Under the pieces are notes generated by a model, which saw nothing but the letters and a program-made list of their open reading frames with translations, made no database searches and was not told where the DNA came from. Shown here piece after piece: positions 24,590-37,229 of a stretch of DNA of 64,000 nt. The stretch's first letter is position 1, and each line of letters opens with the position of its first letter. Source of the DNA: Ailanthus altissimus (Eukaryota > Streptophyta > Magnoliopsida > Sapindales > Simaroubaceae); contig OX327683.1 of NCBI GenBank assembly GCA_946807835.1, forward strand, positions 32,857,001-32,921,000, read 5' to 3'. Position numbers and translations under genes: made by a program.

Positions 24590-26040
24590 TGATAGACTGA
24601 CAAATTATAATGAAGAAAAAGAAATAGTAAATGCTACAAAGGTGAAAATATCATGAAATATGGAGATATAAAACTTAAAAAGGCATAAATATCATTAACA
24701 TAGGATTTAATTTTTTGTTAGTAATTGTTAATTCGTTATGATGTAGAGTTATGTTTGTGTTAGATGAACACCAAATTAGGGTCTCAATGAACTGGACAAA
24801 TCAATTCACCTTAGAGAAATGAATTGGGAAGAAGTTTGGAGTCCAAATAAGATCATGTAGATGTAGAGCAGGTTAGGCCTGCATCTGGCTGGATTCATAT
24901 GCATTTTTGTCACAACAAGGCTCTTTTTGGGACCTTAGAAAGAGGCAAGAGGATTCTTTTTGTTTTATACGTTTAAAATGTGTGTTTTGCTTTGTGAGAA
25001 CAACTAGGTGTGCAGTGTGCTCTTACTAAAACGTAAAAGGTGTTAAAATTATTTTCCAAAAAGAAAAACTGTTTTACTTAAAATATTGGTTTAGTATTTT
25101 AGATTGCATTCCTGGAATTGCTTTTTGAGAAAGACTAATTATTTACAGGTAAGCTTGTTTCAGAATTTATAAAGGATTTGTTTAATTTAGTTGCAAATTC
25201 AAATGGGAAAGGATTGGAGAATATAAAGGGGTCGCATTGATTTTGAGTACACGATAGGTTATATAAGAGGGATCGCTCTTCTTTTCGCGAGTTTAGGTTA
25301 AAATAAAATATTTTAATTCAAATTAACATTAAACCTTTATTTTTTTACACAATAAAATATTTTAGATATTAAATAAGATAGCAAGAATTTAAAATAAATA
25401 ATACAATACAATTCTTTATTTAGTTAAGTTAAATTTTTTACGTTTACAGTGGATCTAAAGATTCTTACCTCTTTTATTAACTCTCTAAAAATTAAAAAAC
25501 TCAATAAAAAACTTTTAAAATAATCTAATATTTAATATTCCTTTATTCTATCACAAATAATAAATATTCAAACGACATTTCTATCTTAGCGCACACAAAC
25601 ACTTAGTGTCTACCCAATTCTCTCATCTCTTAGAGTCTCTCTTAATATTTGATCTCAATTAAATAATTTACAATGATTTATATAAAATTATTTCGTGCTT
25701 ATTTACCATAATCTTTATTAGAATAAGAGTTTACTTATTTTAGAAGTCCAAAATTTTCAAAAACTTAAAAATCCTAAACAAAAATTGATTTTGCTCACTT
25801 TAAAACTACGACATTGAGTATACAGCACTGCGGCGTTGGATTTTTTATCTGAGCACCATAGCGTTCAGTCCTGTCACTAACCCTACGTTTTTTCTTCACT
25901 TCCTTCGCATCTTCAAATCTTATTTCGCTTCTCCCTTCGTATCTCACAAATCTTAAATTTTTTTATACATATCTTACATATTTTAAATTTCTTTTTAACT
26001 CTTTTTTTTATATTTTATATAAATAAAATTGTTAAATTAT
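24590..26040. other. Intergenic, no gene seen
   Basis: AT-rich, no coding signal, no recognised repeat family. Confidence 0.5.
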
Positions 26041-26052
26041 CAAATCTCTACC

Positions 26053-26259
26053 GCTAATGTATTGTCCCCCAGAAGAGCCGCTGGGTGCAACAAATTCTAC
26101 CTTTGCACGTAAAAGCTTGAGACAGTTCCTGGGCTTATATAATGTTATATTTTGTCCCTGCCTCGACTGTTTTCATGAATGGACTGGCATCATTTCTGTA
26201 ACTATTGCTGTTGATATTAATCCAAAAACAAACCCCACAAATCCAGCTCTCTTTGTCAT
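26053..26259 (-). pseudogene. Short unrecognised reading frame broken by TGA
   Basis: From an ATG at 26259 the minus strand encodes a hydrophobic, signal-like start (MTKRAGFVGFVFGLISTA) and stops at TGA (26173-26175) after 28 codons. The same frame then stays open for about 40 more codons, including a RNCLKLLRAK segment and a GSSGGQY end. One readthrough point in an otherwise open frame suggests a small exported-peptide gene with a recent stop, or a chance frame in the 3' flank of the phosphatase gene. Not recognised. Confidence 0.25.
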
Positions 26260-26643
26260 GTTTTTCCTTCAATTCCTATGAAAGTTTTGGAATCGTCATA
26301 ATGCAGCAAACTGCATTCATTTTTTTTTCACCAAACAGTAAGGATGAGTTCCAAAGTCACTCTGTATATATTCCTTTACGAAAGCATATCTACTTATGTT
26401 GGCATACCAATCTCTGATTCATACGAAGCTTCTGTGTAAATGGGAAACTGGGATGTAATCACATAAATTATTACAAGTTCCACTTGCATATACTTGTTCA
26501 ACAAAATATTTAGATTGAGATTCGATCATTTAAGATCACTTTCATATCTCTCAGCAATGATCCAAATCAAACACTAAAGAAGACAACAAATAGATAACAA
26601 GATTCTAGAATAAACGTCACACAAATACGAGTTGGTTCAAAAT

Positions 26644-28096
26644 TTAGGACAGGTAATAGATGGAATTTGGGAGCTTGAATGTTCTTTTTGGTTTGGGGAA
26701 TCCGTCAATGCTGCTCCATTGATCTCCAATAATGCCCCAGATGCGGTAACCTTCATTCACCAATCTCTTTCTCACTTGTGCCTTGTATTGCTGCACTTGC
26801 TTGTACTCATCTTCAAGACCCCTGTTGTTTATATTCAAACCCGTTACGCCTTTTGTATATTTTCTTTGGTTGATGATGTTCTGATAAATAGAGACAGAAA
26901 ATCAAGACAGACATACCTCAATTCAAGGCTAGTCCATCCATGGTATCCAACGTTGATGAGGTTATCGACGGTGTAGGATCTAAGAGTTTCTCTTCTTGAA
27001 GAGACGAGGAAAATCTTGACTCCTTTATTTCTGATCTCATGGAAGAGACTGAGTGTGTGCTCAAGAGCTGGTGCCTTGCTCTCTTTCATCCATTCTTCCA
27101 ATGAAGTTGAATTCAGCTTCCCTCCCCTGTTTCAGTTAAAATTGAAAATGACAGTACACTGTTACAACACATTTACATCAATGACAATGAGGAAAAGCGT
27201 CACTTGTATCACTTGCAACCACAGTAGTGAATTCTATCGTCATTCAACATGAGCTATCAGATCACTTGATATTTCGGCCAAGAGTCAAAACTAAAAGAGA
27301 GTATAAATATTGGTTTGTATATACCAGGATGTTGAGTGTACTCAACAGAATACACTTCTATTCATATGCTAGGAAAAGTGATTATAGCATAGTCATTAAA
27401 GAAAATTATCAATCTAAGCAAAAGTCACTGAAAAGAGATCACAATTGCCCCAAGAATCCTACCAGGCTGACTGGACATGCAATGCGCTAAGATCTAATTG
27501 ATCCCATCAAAAGAAAAGGAACTAGATCATCCGATCCACAGAATTTTGTCAACTTCTACACATACTCGTCACATTTGTTCGCCATATATGGTCATTTTAA
27601 GGCAAAAATCTAAGCAATCAAAAGCTTTATTAAGCACAAAAGACATATAAGTTCAGTTCTAAAGAACATCAAATTGCTTATTAAAATTTAGAGTTGACCG
27701 AAATTAAACTTACCCAAAACCATGTTTCTTGAAGTAAGGAATGGTAGAGAGAAGGGTATCATCAACATCAAAAATCCAAGCATCTTTACCATCACCTTGC
27801 AAGCTGCAACAACTGCTCAAGTAGAGTCTAACCTCTTCAATGGCCCTCTCAGAATCAGCCTTGTACTGAGACGATGTCATGTACTTTTTGATGTAATCTA
27901 TGCATTCTTGGGGCACAACTTCAAATTCCCTTATGTTGTTAAGCTCAACATTGATCCTCCAACTCTCACAATAGTTCTTCAAGCTATCATCCACCTTATT
28001 ATTTCTCCATCTCTGGTTCAAAATGTTCCAATCTCCAAGCACCGAGCCAATGCAGAGGCTAGTGAATCCAAGTATCAACACCAAGTTTCCTGCCAT
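26644..28096 (-). CDS. Acid phosphatase / vegetative storage protein-like (HAD class IIIB)
   Basis: Secreted or vacuolar HAD-superfamily protein of the plant acid phosphatase 1/VSP group, which hydrolyses phosphomonoesters or serves as nitrogen store. Exons 28096-27714, 27126-26917 and 26821-26644 join in frame to 256 aa, the usual family length. Signal peptide residues 1-21 (MAGNLVLILGFTSL...), then the catalytic motif FDVDDTLLS with nucleophile Asp110 and acid/base Asp112, motif II-like FLVSSRRE, and motif IV region GDQWSS. Relatives usually have GDQWSD here; the second acidic residue is Ser in this copy, so activity may be lowered. The start at 28096 is the first ATG; an upstream GTG in frame (28108) is not a plant start. 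It neighbours the PHR1-like gene, 5 kb away on the same strand. Confidence 0.88.
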
Positions 28097-28119
28097 TTGC
28101 AAACACACAGAAAAAGTGA

Positions 28120-30170
28120 AAGAGTCTTAGAGAGAGTAGATGAATTCAGAGGGGATTGAAGGACAAACAAATAAAAGGACATGGGCTGTGGGGTATGTGT
28201 GTGAATGCTTGACTGGTGATGTCCTTGATTGAATGTCACATGGGATTAGATGAAATAATTATTTTTATTTATTAATGGATATGAAACAAAACTGCAAATT
28301 GTGCTTCACAACTCATAATGTCTCCTATATGGCATAAGTTTAATGCAAATTAGTTGCATTCGGCATGTTACTGAGTCAATCTATTTGTATGTTCATGGAG
28401 CCAAAGCTTGGTTGGCAAATGCACTAAAAACAAAAACAAAAATGAGAACGTGCATGATAATATCAATATGAATATATTCCTCAGTGATAATATTTTAGAT
28501 ATTCAATTATTTGGGATTATTTCCATTGAATTTTCTACCAGCTTCGTTTTTGCCACAAAACATAATTTAAACTTTTTTAATAGAGTAATGTTAGACTTTT
28601 TAAATTATATTTTAAATTATATTTTAAAAAATAATGTGTTAAGTAATTATCAGGTGTAATAAATAAATTTAGAATCTATATTATTTCACCTCTTAATAGT
28701 TACTTAAGACATTATTTTTAAAATATAATTTAAAATGTTTAATATTATTTTTTTTTAATAATTTTAATAAAGCCAACTTTCCAAAAAAAAAATTTATTTG
28801 TAATAAATAAACAATTTGTTTGCTCGCTTAAATTTAACTTTTTTTTTAATATGAGAAAAAGATTTAAATTTTAAATTTCTATAAAAGTGAAAATAAATAC
28901 ATTGACAACACTTTATTATTAAATTATTAATACAAGTACTTGTTTAGATTTAATTGAAGTCTAATTGTTGTAGAGTGGTTGCTTTGCTTAGATATAACTC
29001 TCTCTATAAGTGTGATATTATATGGTTGTGTTATTGTAATGAAACGCGTGCTAGAAAAAATGTTATGAAACAAGTATCGTGGCATAACACGGAAAATGTT
29101 TATTGTACTGTTATCTCAAAATTGAACAATCCTGTTTTATGATCTCCGTTCAATTTTGAGGTATTACAGTGAAATGTTTTGTTATTTTATTTCAACAGTC
29201 GAAGTAAAATAAAAAAATAAAAAAAGAAGTGGATTGTCCGTGGCTTTGGATTCTTAAAAAGAATTAGTTTGTTATGATTCCCAAGAAAATGTTAGTGGGT
29301 GTAATCTTGTCAATGAATTGCATGATTTATGCCTTGTCATCCTGTCACTAAAATGAATAAAGCAATCGATGAATGGGCCAAAAGCGCGTTAATTATGAGT
29401 TATTTTATACTACATGTCTCAAATGATATTGTTAAACAAAAAGAGTAATGCTACAAGTCTTTCCTTCAGCAACTATTAAGGCCTATATTCCCATCTCATT
29501 GGGTCTAAACTCTAAACAATCTATGTTGTTTGTTTATACTTTCAGAGTTCTTCTTTTGACATAAGAAAAGGAAAATTCAAACTCAATATTTCTAATTCTA
29601 AAACTAAGAATACGCACTCCAAATTCTTTACTATCGGAGATCGTACAAGCAAGTGCACTTTTTCAAGTTTTTATAGCGAGGGTTTTTGTCCAACATTATC
29701 TTATCATTTGCTTCACATTTGGTCAAAGTTGATAGGACTAAATGAAAATGAATGACAATCTTCAGAGGAAATCAATACCAGAAAAGAATTGAAGAAATAA
29801 AGGCTGGAAACTGATACCATTGTAGTTTATCAACAAGAGTTTGAAAAAAATAAAATAAAGATTTTAATTGGTAAAAAGGAGTTCACACAGAACATTGGGA
29901 AAAAAAACTAAGCTACCATTACAAACCCAGAGATGAAATTGTCAAAGCTTTCCTCCCCTCACCCTGAATCAGCAACCAAACACATTACTGACAAAGCTGC
30001 GCATATATGTAGACCTTCAAATCAAGTTTCATGACAAAATTCATATTAATAATAATCGTAATAATCGTATATCTGCATGCCTCAAATGGCCCTCTGAAGA
30101 AATGGAGGACAGTAGGATGACTTATTGTTGAAGTTCAGACAAAAATGTCTTCAAGAAGCATTCAGTAAAG
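28120..30170. other. Intergenic, no gene seen
   Basis: Upstream region of the phosphatase gene and 3' flank of the next gene. Apart from the small inverted repeat at 28583-28757, only AT-rich DNA. Confidence 0.5.
28583..28757. mobile_element. MITE-like inverted repeat
   Basis: The two halves (about 28583-28655 and 28687-28757) are imperfect reverse complements of about 65 bp, rich in TTTAAATTATATTTTAAA, meeting around CAGGTG/CACCTC. Small, AT-rich, terminal-inverted and non-coding: a MITE is the best explanation. No clear target duplication. Confidence 0.5.
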
Positions 30171-30349
30171 ACGATCATGGGAAAAGACCATCATCAAAGT
30201 TCAGAATATAACTGTGGATATCGTAGCTGAACTTTGTACTGGTCCTTTGTGATCCCATAGCTTGCTTCCACTGCGACTTGAATTTCCAGACCACCTGTCT
30301 CAGGAAATGAGATTTACAGAAACAACCAGTTGGCATTCTTCTCTGAACA

Positions 30350-33300
30350 TTACCAAGTGTGATTGCAGACCCAGAGCTCGACGTTGTCATTCCCCGCTTC
30401 AACAACTGCATCCTCTTCAAGTTCATTATTTTTAGACTTTTCATGTTTAGATGATCCTTGCTGACCACTAACTGCATAGAAATTCAAGGAGAAGAGCTTA
30501 GAGGGCTAGAAGCAGAAAAAGAACAATGAGAAATATAGTTTGAAGGAAACAAGAGGGCCATGCTTAGTGCTTTTAAGTATCAATTATTACTCGAATGGGT
30601 CATTGTCTATGACATTTGATTCCACTTTGCTTTTTGTAAAATGTAGAACACAAGGCACATTCAACTTTACTTTGACATCAGTCACTAGTCATATAGTCAC
30701 AAATTCGAATTATTTAATAAAAGACTTCCTACTAGTGATGCAATGTCACTGATGACAAAGCACTTATTTGCATTGGCTTGTCTAGCAAAAGTTGCTAGCA
30801 GTTATCATTTATGATTTTGCTTGCTTTTCACTCGAGAGATGAACTTTCCCATGAAGCATCTGTAAAGAAAGAGTGGGAAGAGTAGGATAAGGATTGCTTG
30901 AGTAAAAGTTCACACCGCCCATGCCCAAATGAGAGAGCATGACATGATTCACATTCATCCAACTGCAACTTTATAGCTTTTTCATTCAGAGTTTTGATCA
31001 CATTTTATCTAGAAAGGCCCACAAAGATACAAAAAAATAGAAACTGTAGGGCGGAGTCTGATTCTTGATAAAGTAACTGATAATGATGTAGATTACCCAA
31101 ACTACCCAACATACCATATGATATAGAACTAAGAATTAAGCTAGATTGATGATACAATTACATAATGATGTATACAACCCAAACTACCCAACATACCATA
31201 TAATATAGAACTAAGAACTGAAGCTAGATTGATGATACAATTACATAATGATGTATACAACCCAAACTACCCAACATACCATATGATATAGAACTAAGAA
31301 CTGAAGCTAGATTGATGATACAATTACATCATATTCTCGAACACGAGACAGTTAACTTGTAAACAATTAGATAAGAGCTACTTATAGAAACAATTACAGC
31401 AAGCAACATTCTTAATGTGAAATTCACATAAAGAGAAGCAGTCATTTGATAATGCTTGAGAAAAGAAAGCTCTTACTGAAGACCAGAGAAGTAATGCTCA
31501 ATATCATGTGTAAGGACCACCATGCATTAAATGAGAACCACGAACATGAAATATGTAAAGGCACCATATTCTCTCGGCAAGCTCACCTAAGAATCATCAC
31601 AATTTGATTTCTTGTGAGATTTTATATAATCTTTGATAAATAAACATGTATTAGAATAATTCACAGGCTATTATTCAATAAGTTTTGTGGTTTGATAAAG
31701 TACCAATTAGGTCCACATATTTGTCTTTGTAACAAATAGGTTCCTAACAGTGCCATCTGTTTTACTTGAGCACCTATTCGATACAAGTGGCAAATCTTTA
31801 GACCTAGTTGATATTTTAGCAAACAGGGACGTATTTAATAATGACCCATAATTTATACCATTTCTAACAGTGCCATCTGTTTTACTTGAACACCTATTTG
31901 ATACAAGTGGCAAATCTTTAGACCTAGTTGATATTTTAGCAAACAAGGACGAATTTAATAATGACCCATAATTTATATCATTTTGGCACAAGGCAAAGGC
32001 ATTCAAATAAGATTAGCAAAATCTATGAGATCATTAGCAAGGAATAAGGAAAAAATATTTTATTTCCATATGATACTACTCCTTTGGTGCATGGCCATGC
32101 ATGAAGAAATCCGTTGCATCTAAAAGTTCAATTAAGCAGTGCAAACTGTTAAGCACTTCAATGTTCTTTTACCACTTATATAAGTTGCAAAACATAAAGT
32201 TCACATAAACATGACTGTATGTTTTTGTATACTAATTTATTATGTTTCAAGAGGTTTGCATACATACTACCCTATTAATCAGAACTTCATTCACAGAATC
32301 TGTGTATTCTAGACAATTTCATTTCTTCTTGTCCGTCATACAAGGTCACTAACTTAACAGTGAATTACGCATTGCTTCGATAGTTATACAATCAGCATAA
32401 AGAACATTAGGAACTAAGCATGTGTGAAGGCGCAGAAACATGAGAGGAGGAGATTGAAGATACTCACAATTTTTGTGCTCCTCTTCATCTTGAGGACAAC
32501 CGTAGCATCTGCAAACAAGAAAATTGTTAACTGCTAACAGCAATGAAAATGTATCCCAAGAAAATTACTGATTTTGATCTATATTACAATGAGGAAGAAA
32601 GGGCAGTTAATAGTAGAAAACCTCATTGTTGAAGAATATCTTTTGAATTGAGTCTCTATTTCACTGAAATACAATCTAAACAAAGGTGACCTGCAATAGC
32701 GATTTACCATATCCAATTAACAAACATGAAAAATAGATCAACACATGTTTCCATAGAAGTTTGGAGGCCTGTTCTCGAAAGTGGCATCTAAAAATCTTAT
32801 GAAAACTAAACTTGGCCAACACCGAACTTTTCACTGATTGGGAGGTTTTCTTTTATTTTTATCATTTGCTTCAGGTGGGGTAAGGAAAAGAATCAGCTAT
32901 AACACTAGGGGCTCAGTTCCTCCCCATGAGAAGAAGAAAAATTAATTTGAAGTCTAAGATCAAGAAACAATGTAGAAGAAGCATAACACTACCAGGTTGG
33001 AACAGCAGCTGCTACAAGTGCAGGTGATAGTTTCCACAGCTGATGAAGTTGACCACTTAATAATCCAGTCAGATGCTCAAGTAAGCAACTTTCCTACTTT
33101 AAAGCAGCAGAACTGATCATAGATAATAAGCTGGGGTGCTAAAAGCTGAATGTGGCATTTAGTTGCAAATAAATAGAGAAGCACATTGCAAATCAACTAA
33201 AAAAATGTATTCCCAATCTATCTCAATTTGAACCAGAAAATAATTCATTTTGGCATATTGATTGATCATGAACTAGTTTTATGAACAGAATAACCATTAA

Positions 33301-36300
33301 GGACCACTGATTTGGCAGAAATAGAAAAGGGAACCCCTGGCTTAGTCTACCTAGCACATTATCTTTTGAGCAGGGTGTAAATGAGTAGGTCCTACTTTTA
33401 AATTTTTCAAATCAAGAAAAATGTGTTCTTCTAGATCCAATAAGACAAACCAGAATAAATCTAATTAATGAGAAATTTGGGTGTACATTACATAAAACTT
33501 CTTAATAATTTCTATTTAGCATACTCATCCATCGCTGGAGGGTTCTTGTTTAGAGAAAGAAAGCAGCATTAAGTTGTAAGAAACAGCGTCAAAGCTTGAT
33601 GAAAGTGAGCAGTGGACTACAGGGGAGGAGAGATATTTCAGTTACAAGAAGGTTGTACAGGTTTGTAATGAATAATTTCATTCCACGGGAGTCCAAAATA
33701 CAGATTCACACAAAATGAGATATATGGTCCCTGTAAACTAGTTCCGGAACATGCAAACTTAAGGAGATTCAGCTGGGAGGCTGTGTCAGCAACCAATGCC
33801 TACTATGGTGTCAAAAGGTTAACCATAAATTCTACATAACATTTTCATGAAGTAACACCTCTAGTGAGAAAAGGTGTTAAGTTGACTGAAGCAGCAGAAG
33901 GCTCAACATTTTGAAAAAGCAAACTTTCAGCAAAATCTTCTCTGGTGATCATTTAGTTCTTAAGTAACATCAAAAGTAATCCAAAACTCCTATAATATGT
34001 TTAAATCTTTCTGATAAAATTTATGAAAAGTAAGATGCATTCACTGCATCTTTTTAGTTGGAATGATGTATGTATTAAAATGACATATGCATGTGCATTA
34101 AAGGTACCTTTGAATACATCTCCTCTTTAGAATGAAAACTATATGATCCTCTCTTGCACAATTCTTGATATTGCTTTGAGATGGTAAGAGAATTATAAGA
34201 AATGGACATGAAATGTTCAATTAGACAACTCCATCTGCTTGCAATGCATCCAAGTAGCAGGAGCTCCTGTCTCAACGGAAAGAAAAGTTTATGCACAAAA
34301 TTTACATAATTAAAAGGTTAATGGATGAAAATTCAAATAACCACATGTATTAGATTTCAGAGGCAAAACCTTTGATTTGCTCTCGGAAATGAGAAATTTT
34401 TTCCTTTTTTCTTTTCTTGGCTGAGGCCATTTGTGTCAATTAGCCTGAAAAGTGGCACCAATTACTGGATCTAACCAGTCCTATACTAGATTTCGATTAC
34501 ACACGCTACTTTACATATCCTTACCTAAGCCAGGACTAAATTCACATCACACTTCTTATACCAATTAGGGGATTGAAAGTCCACAGAAAAAATGTTTGAA
34601 ATGTTAATGACTATTTTGAACAGCTAACAAACATTAAATGACAGTGTCTGATTGCACGCCTCAAAACCTAGCATAGACACCAGTAACATAATGTGCATAT
34701 GTATGATTGTGCATACATCTGCTCTGTAGAGACGCAATACCCACATAATGTGTATATGCACGAGTGTGAAAACACAAATCTGTTCTCTCTAGAGACACAA
34801 GTAAATGTTTGCACAACATGCATAAGTAATATAACCAGGCATCCAGAAAATTTAAATAGATGTGCTGATCACTGGATATAATCAAGTCTTCAATAGATTA
34901 ATAGAATATCTCCAACAACTTACAATAATTTTACTCAAATTATCATCACTGCCTTCCTCTGAAATATGAAGCCTTTCAAATACTTGTACCCACTTAAATT
35001 TAGGTGCAGAAAAGATCATGCTTGCACCAGAGACCAGTTTAACAGTTCCCATATCAAGAAAATATGAGAGATTCTTTGATTTCCAGTGGCTCCAGGTGAC
35101 GATATCAATCGAGTTGTCTACACATCTGAATACAAACCAAAGCATGTTTAATTCAGAACCAGTTAAATTGTGCAGCATAGCTATGGATATCTTTTAACCC
35201 AGTCAACCTGGCTTAATCATCATGAAAAATCTAGTGAACTTGAGTGATTGATTTACAATTTCTCTTTTCCCCTTATTTCATGTAATTCTCTTAGATTTTC
35301 ATGTAACTAAATGTCTATAAGAAGATCAAGATAAATAAATTATAGAAACCTGATGAACAGTAACTATTTTCAAAGTTCAGCAGTAACAAGAGGTCAATTA
35401 AACTTTCAAGTTAATAAATCAGTTCCAAAAGAATCAATCAACTTCCTATCAGAATTATTAAAATCGATTAGAGCATGAGCAGCCAACCAAAAGTAACCTG
35501 GTTATTAAGCATATATATTATACAGTTGTTGGATTAGTTTGAAAGACCCAAAATTCACGCCAATTATGCATGTGCCTTCCTGCTTACACATATATTCACA
35601 TTTGTTACAACTAAATCAATTTCCCAACTACATGTACAGACATTCATTGAAGAAATTTATAAAAGGTCTACCCCAGACTGAGGGGTTTCACTTTCCAGCA
35701 ATTAGAAAATTATTATCTATATTTGATTTTAAGCAGCAGACATGAGTTATATACTTATTATTCTCTTAGATCAATCTGCTACATACCTCATCAATAGCGG
35801 CGCACTGTCTTGCTGCACACGTTCTTCAGTCAAGCTATTATCAGAACTAATCCAACTATCAAATTTGATAGCACTAGAGAGGATATCTAAGCTCTTTTTA
35901 ACTGTTGATATACATGACACTGCCGACTGCCTCTTGAGGAGCCCTTGAACAGTGAACCTTGTAAAATCATCACCAGTAGATTTGTCAATCACCATATTTC
36001 GAGCAATGTCTGAAGATGACATAATTGAATCCCTCATGGGTTCTTCAACCAAGTCAAGTGAAGAATCCAGAAGGGTCAACTTGTTAAGATACATGTTGAG
36101 GCAATCATGCTCTTTTTCTCTAAGCTCATCAAGATCTAATTCAATTGTTGCCCTCAGGAAAGCCACAAGATGGGCCTCCCTCAAAGGTAATGCGCAAATG
36201 AAATGTTCTGATACAAAAGCTCTGCCTTTACAAAGAGTAGCAGATGATAGATGTGAAAGACCCTGACATATAAAAAAGAAAATATAACAGTATGATGCAT

Positions 36301-37221
36301 AAGAACTTGTCACATATTGCCAAATTCGTTTTAAATTAAAATATAAAAATTAACAAGGAAATTAAAGCAGTAAAAGACTAAATATACTCCACAACCTGAG
36401 GGAAGGAAGGATTGGACGTTATTTTAGTCAGATTTGCATCAAGTGCCTTCAGTGAGTCCACGTAAACATCTGAGCTGCTCAAGTGACTAAACACCTAAAC
36501 ATTACCACTAGAAGAAATGAATAATACTAACCTAATTAATGCACATTCCATTGTATAACTTGAACTAAGCAGGAAACTTAAACTTAAAAAAAAAAAATTG
36601 GAAAATATACGTACATATGCCGAACATATTTTTAAGTCAGTCCCGTGTAACCTAAGACTCATGGATAGATGAATTGAATGTAACAAACACGATATGCCCA
36701 ACCAAAAATGTAGCAATCTAAAAGCCAAGATACCGAAATATTAAGTAACCATCAGGCGACTATACTTAAAACCATATTTCCATGAAAACTTATAAAGTAA
36801 AAGAGTATTACTTCACATGCCAAGGACTTATAAAATTGATGATAACATAAACTAACGAAAAACAGAGAGAAAGAAAGAACAAATAAAATGATGGAATGAG
36901 AAATTATAAGCCATAAAATAGTGAATTTCAAATTACCCAAAATGCAAGAACAAAAGTGTAAAAAAAATCAGTAATCATATTATGCAACCGGAAAATGAAA
37001 ATAAATAAATAAAAGAAAAACCAATACAAGTGGAAGAGATAGAAGATACAGACGTTCTCAAAAAAAAGACCCCACTGAAGAGCTTTCTTGATATTGCGGA
37101 CGTCCCAGTGGGCGGGAAGGCCGGTGGATTGATACCCAGATGCCAGAATCAACATATCTACAAACCCTTTAATCAGTTTCGTCATTTCTTCTAAAGATAT
37201 ATCTGGGTAGTTCCAATCCAT
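30350..37221 (-). CDS. Unrecognised conserved-looking plant protein, 9 exons
   Basis: Exons by frame and splice sites: 37221-37054, 36494-36396, 36262-35787, 35125-34924, 34266-34108, 33093-32993, 32690-32622, 32508-32468, 30471-30350, joining in frame to 478 aa. All introns are GT-AG and every junction preserves frame, which argues strongly for a real gene. No signal peptide or obvious membrane helix. N-terminus MDWNYPDISLEEMTKLIKGF; mostly helical, Leu- and Ser-rich; a CYGCPQDEEEH segment and an acidic, Lys-rich tail ending VCNHTW. No catalytic motif or known domain was identified. The last exon must be read in the phase set by exon 8, giving the stop at 30350. The other phase is open to 30175 but does not fit. 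Intron 8 (30472-32467) is about 2 kb and holds two tandem arrays. Function unknown. Confidence 0.7.
31082..31329. repeat. Three-copy 83-bp minisatellite
   Basis: Units at 31082-31163, 31164-31246 and 31247-31329 each begin AATGATGTA and end GATACAATTACAT. Copies 2 and 3 differ at about one base; copy 1 is more diverged. Lies in intron 8 of the unrecognised gene. Confidence 0.95.
31744..31983. repeat. Two-copy 120-bp tandem repeat
   Basis: 31744-31863 and 31864-31983 are nearly identical (few base differences), each starting CTAACAGTGCCATCTG. The 120-bp period is a multiple of three, so the minus strand stays open through both copies as a 40-residue repeat. It sits in intron 8 with no splice evidence, so coding use is unlikely. 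Confidence 0.92.
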
Positions 37222-37229
37222 TTTCTTGT

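Noticed and set aside
28097..28108. Upstream start for the acid phosphatase (MCLQMAG)
   Set aside because: The upstream codon is GTG; the signal peptide begins naturally at the ATG at 28096.
30175..30477. Alternative last-exon frame of the unknown gene ending at 30175
   Set aside because: Exon 8 leaves one base, so only the frame ending at 30350 joins; the other would need a different splice.
31707..32006. 99-codon minus-strand frame as a repeat protein gene
   Set aside because: Explained by a 120-bp duplication inside an intron; no homology recognised.
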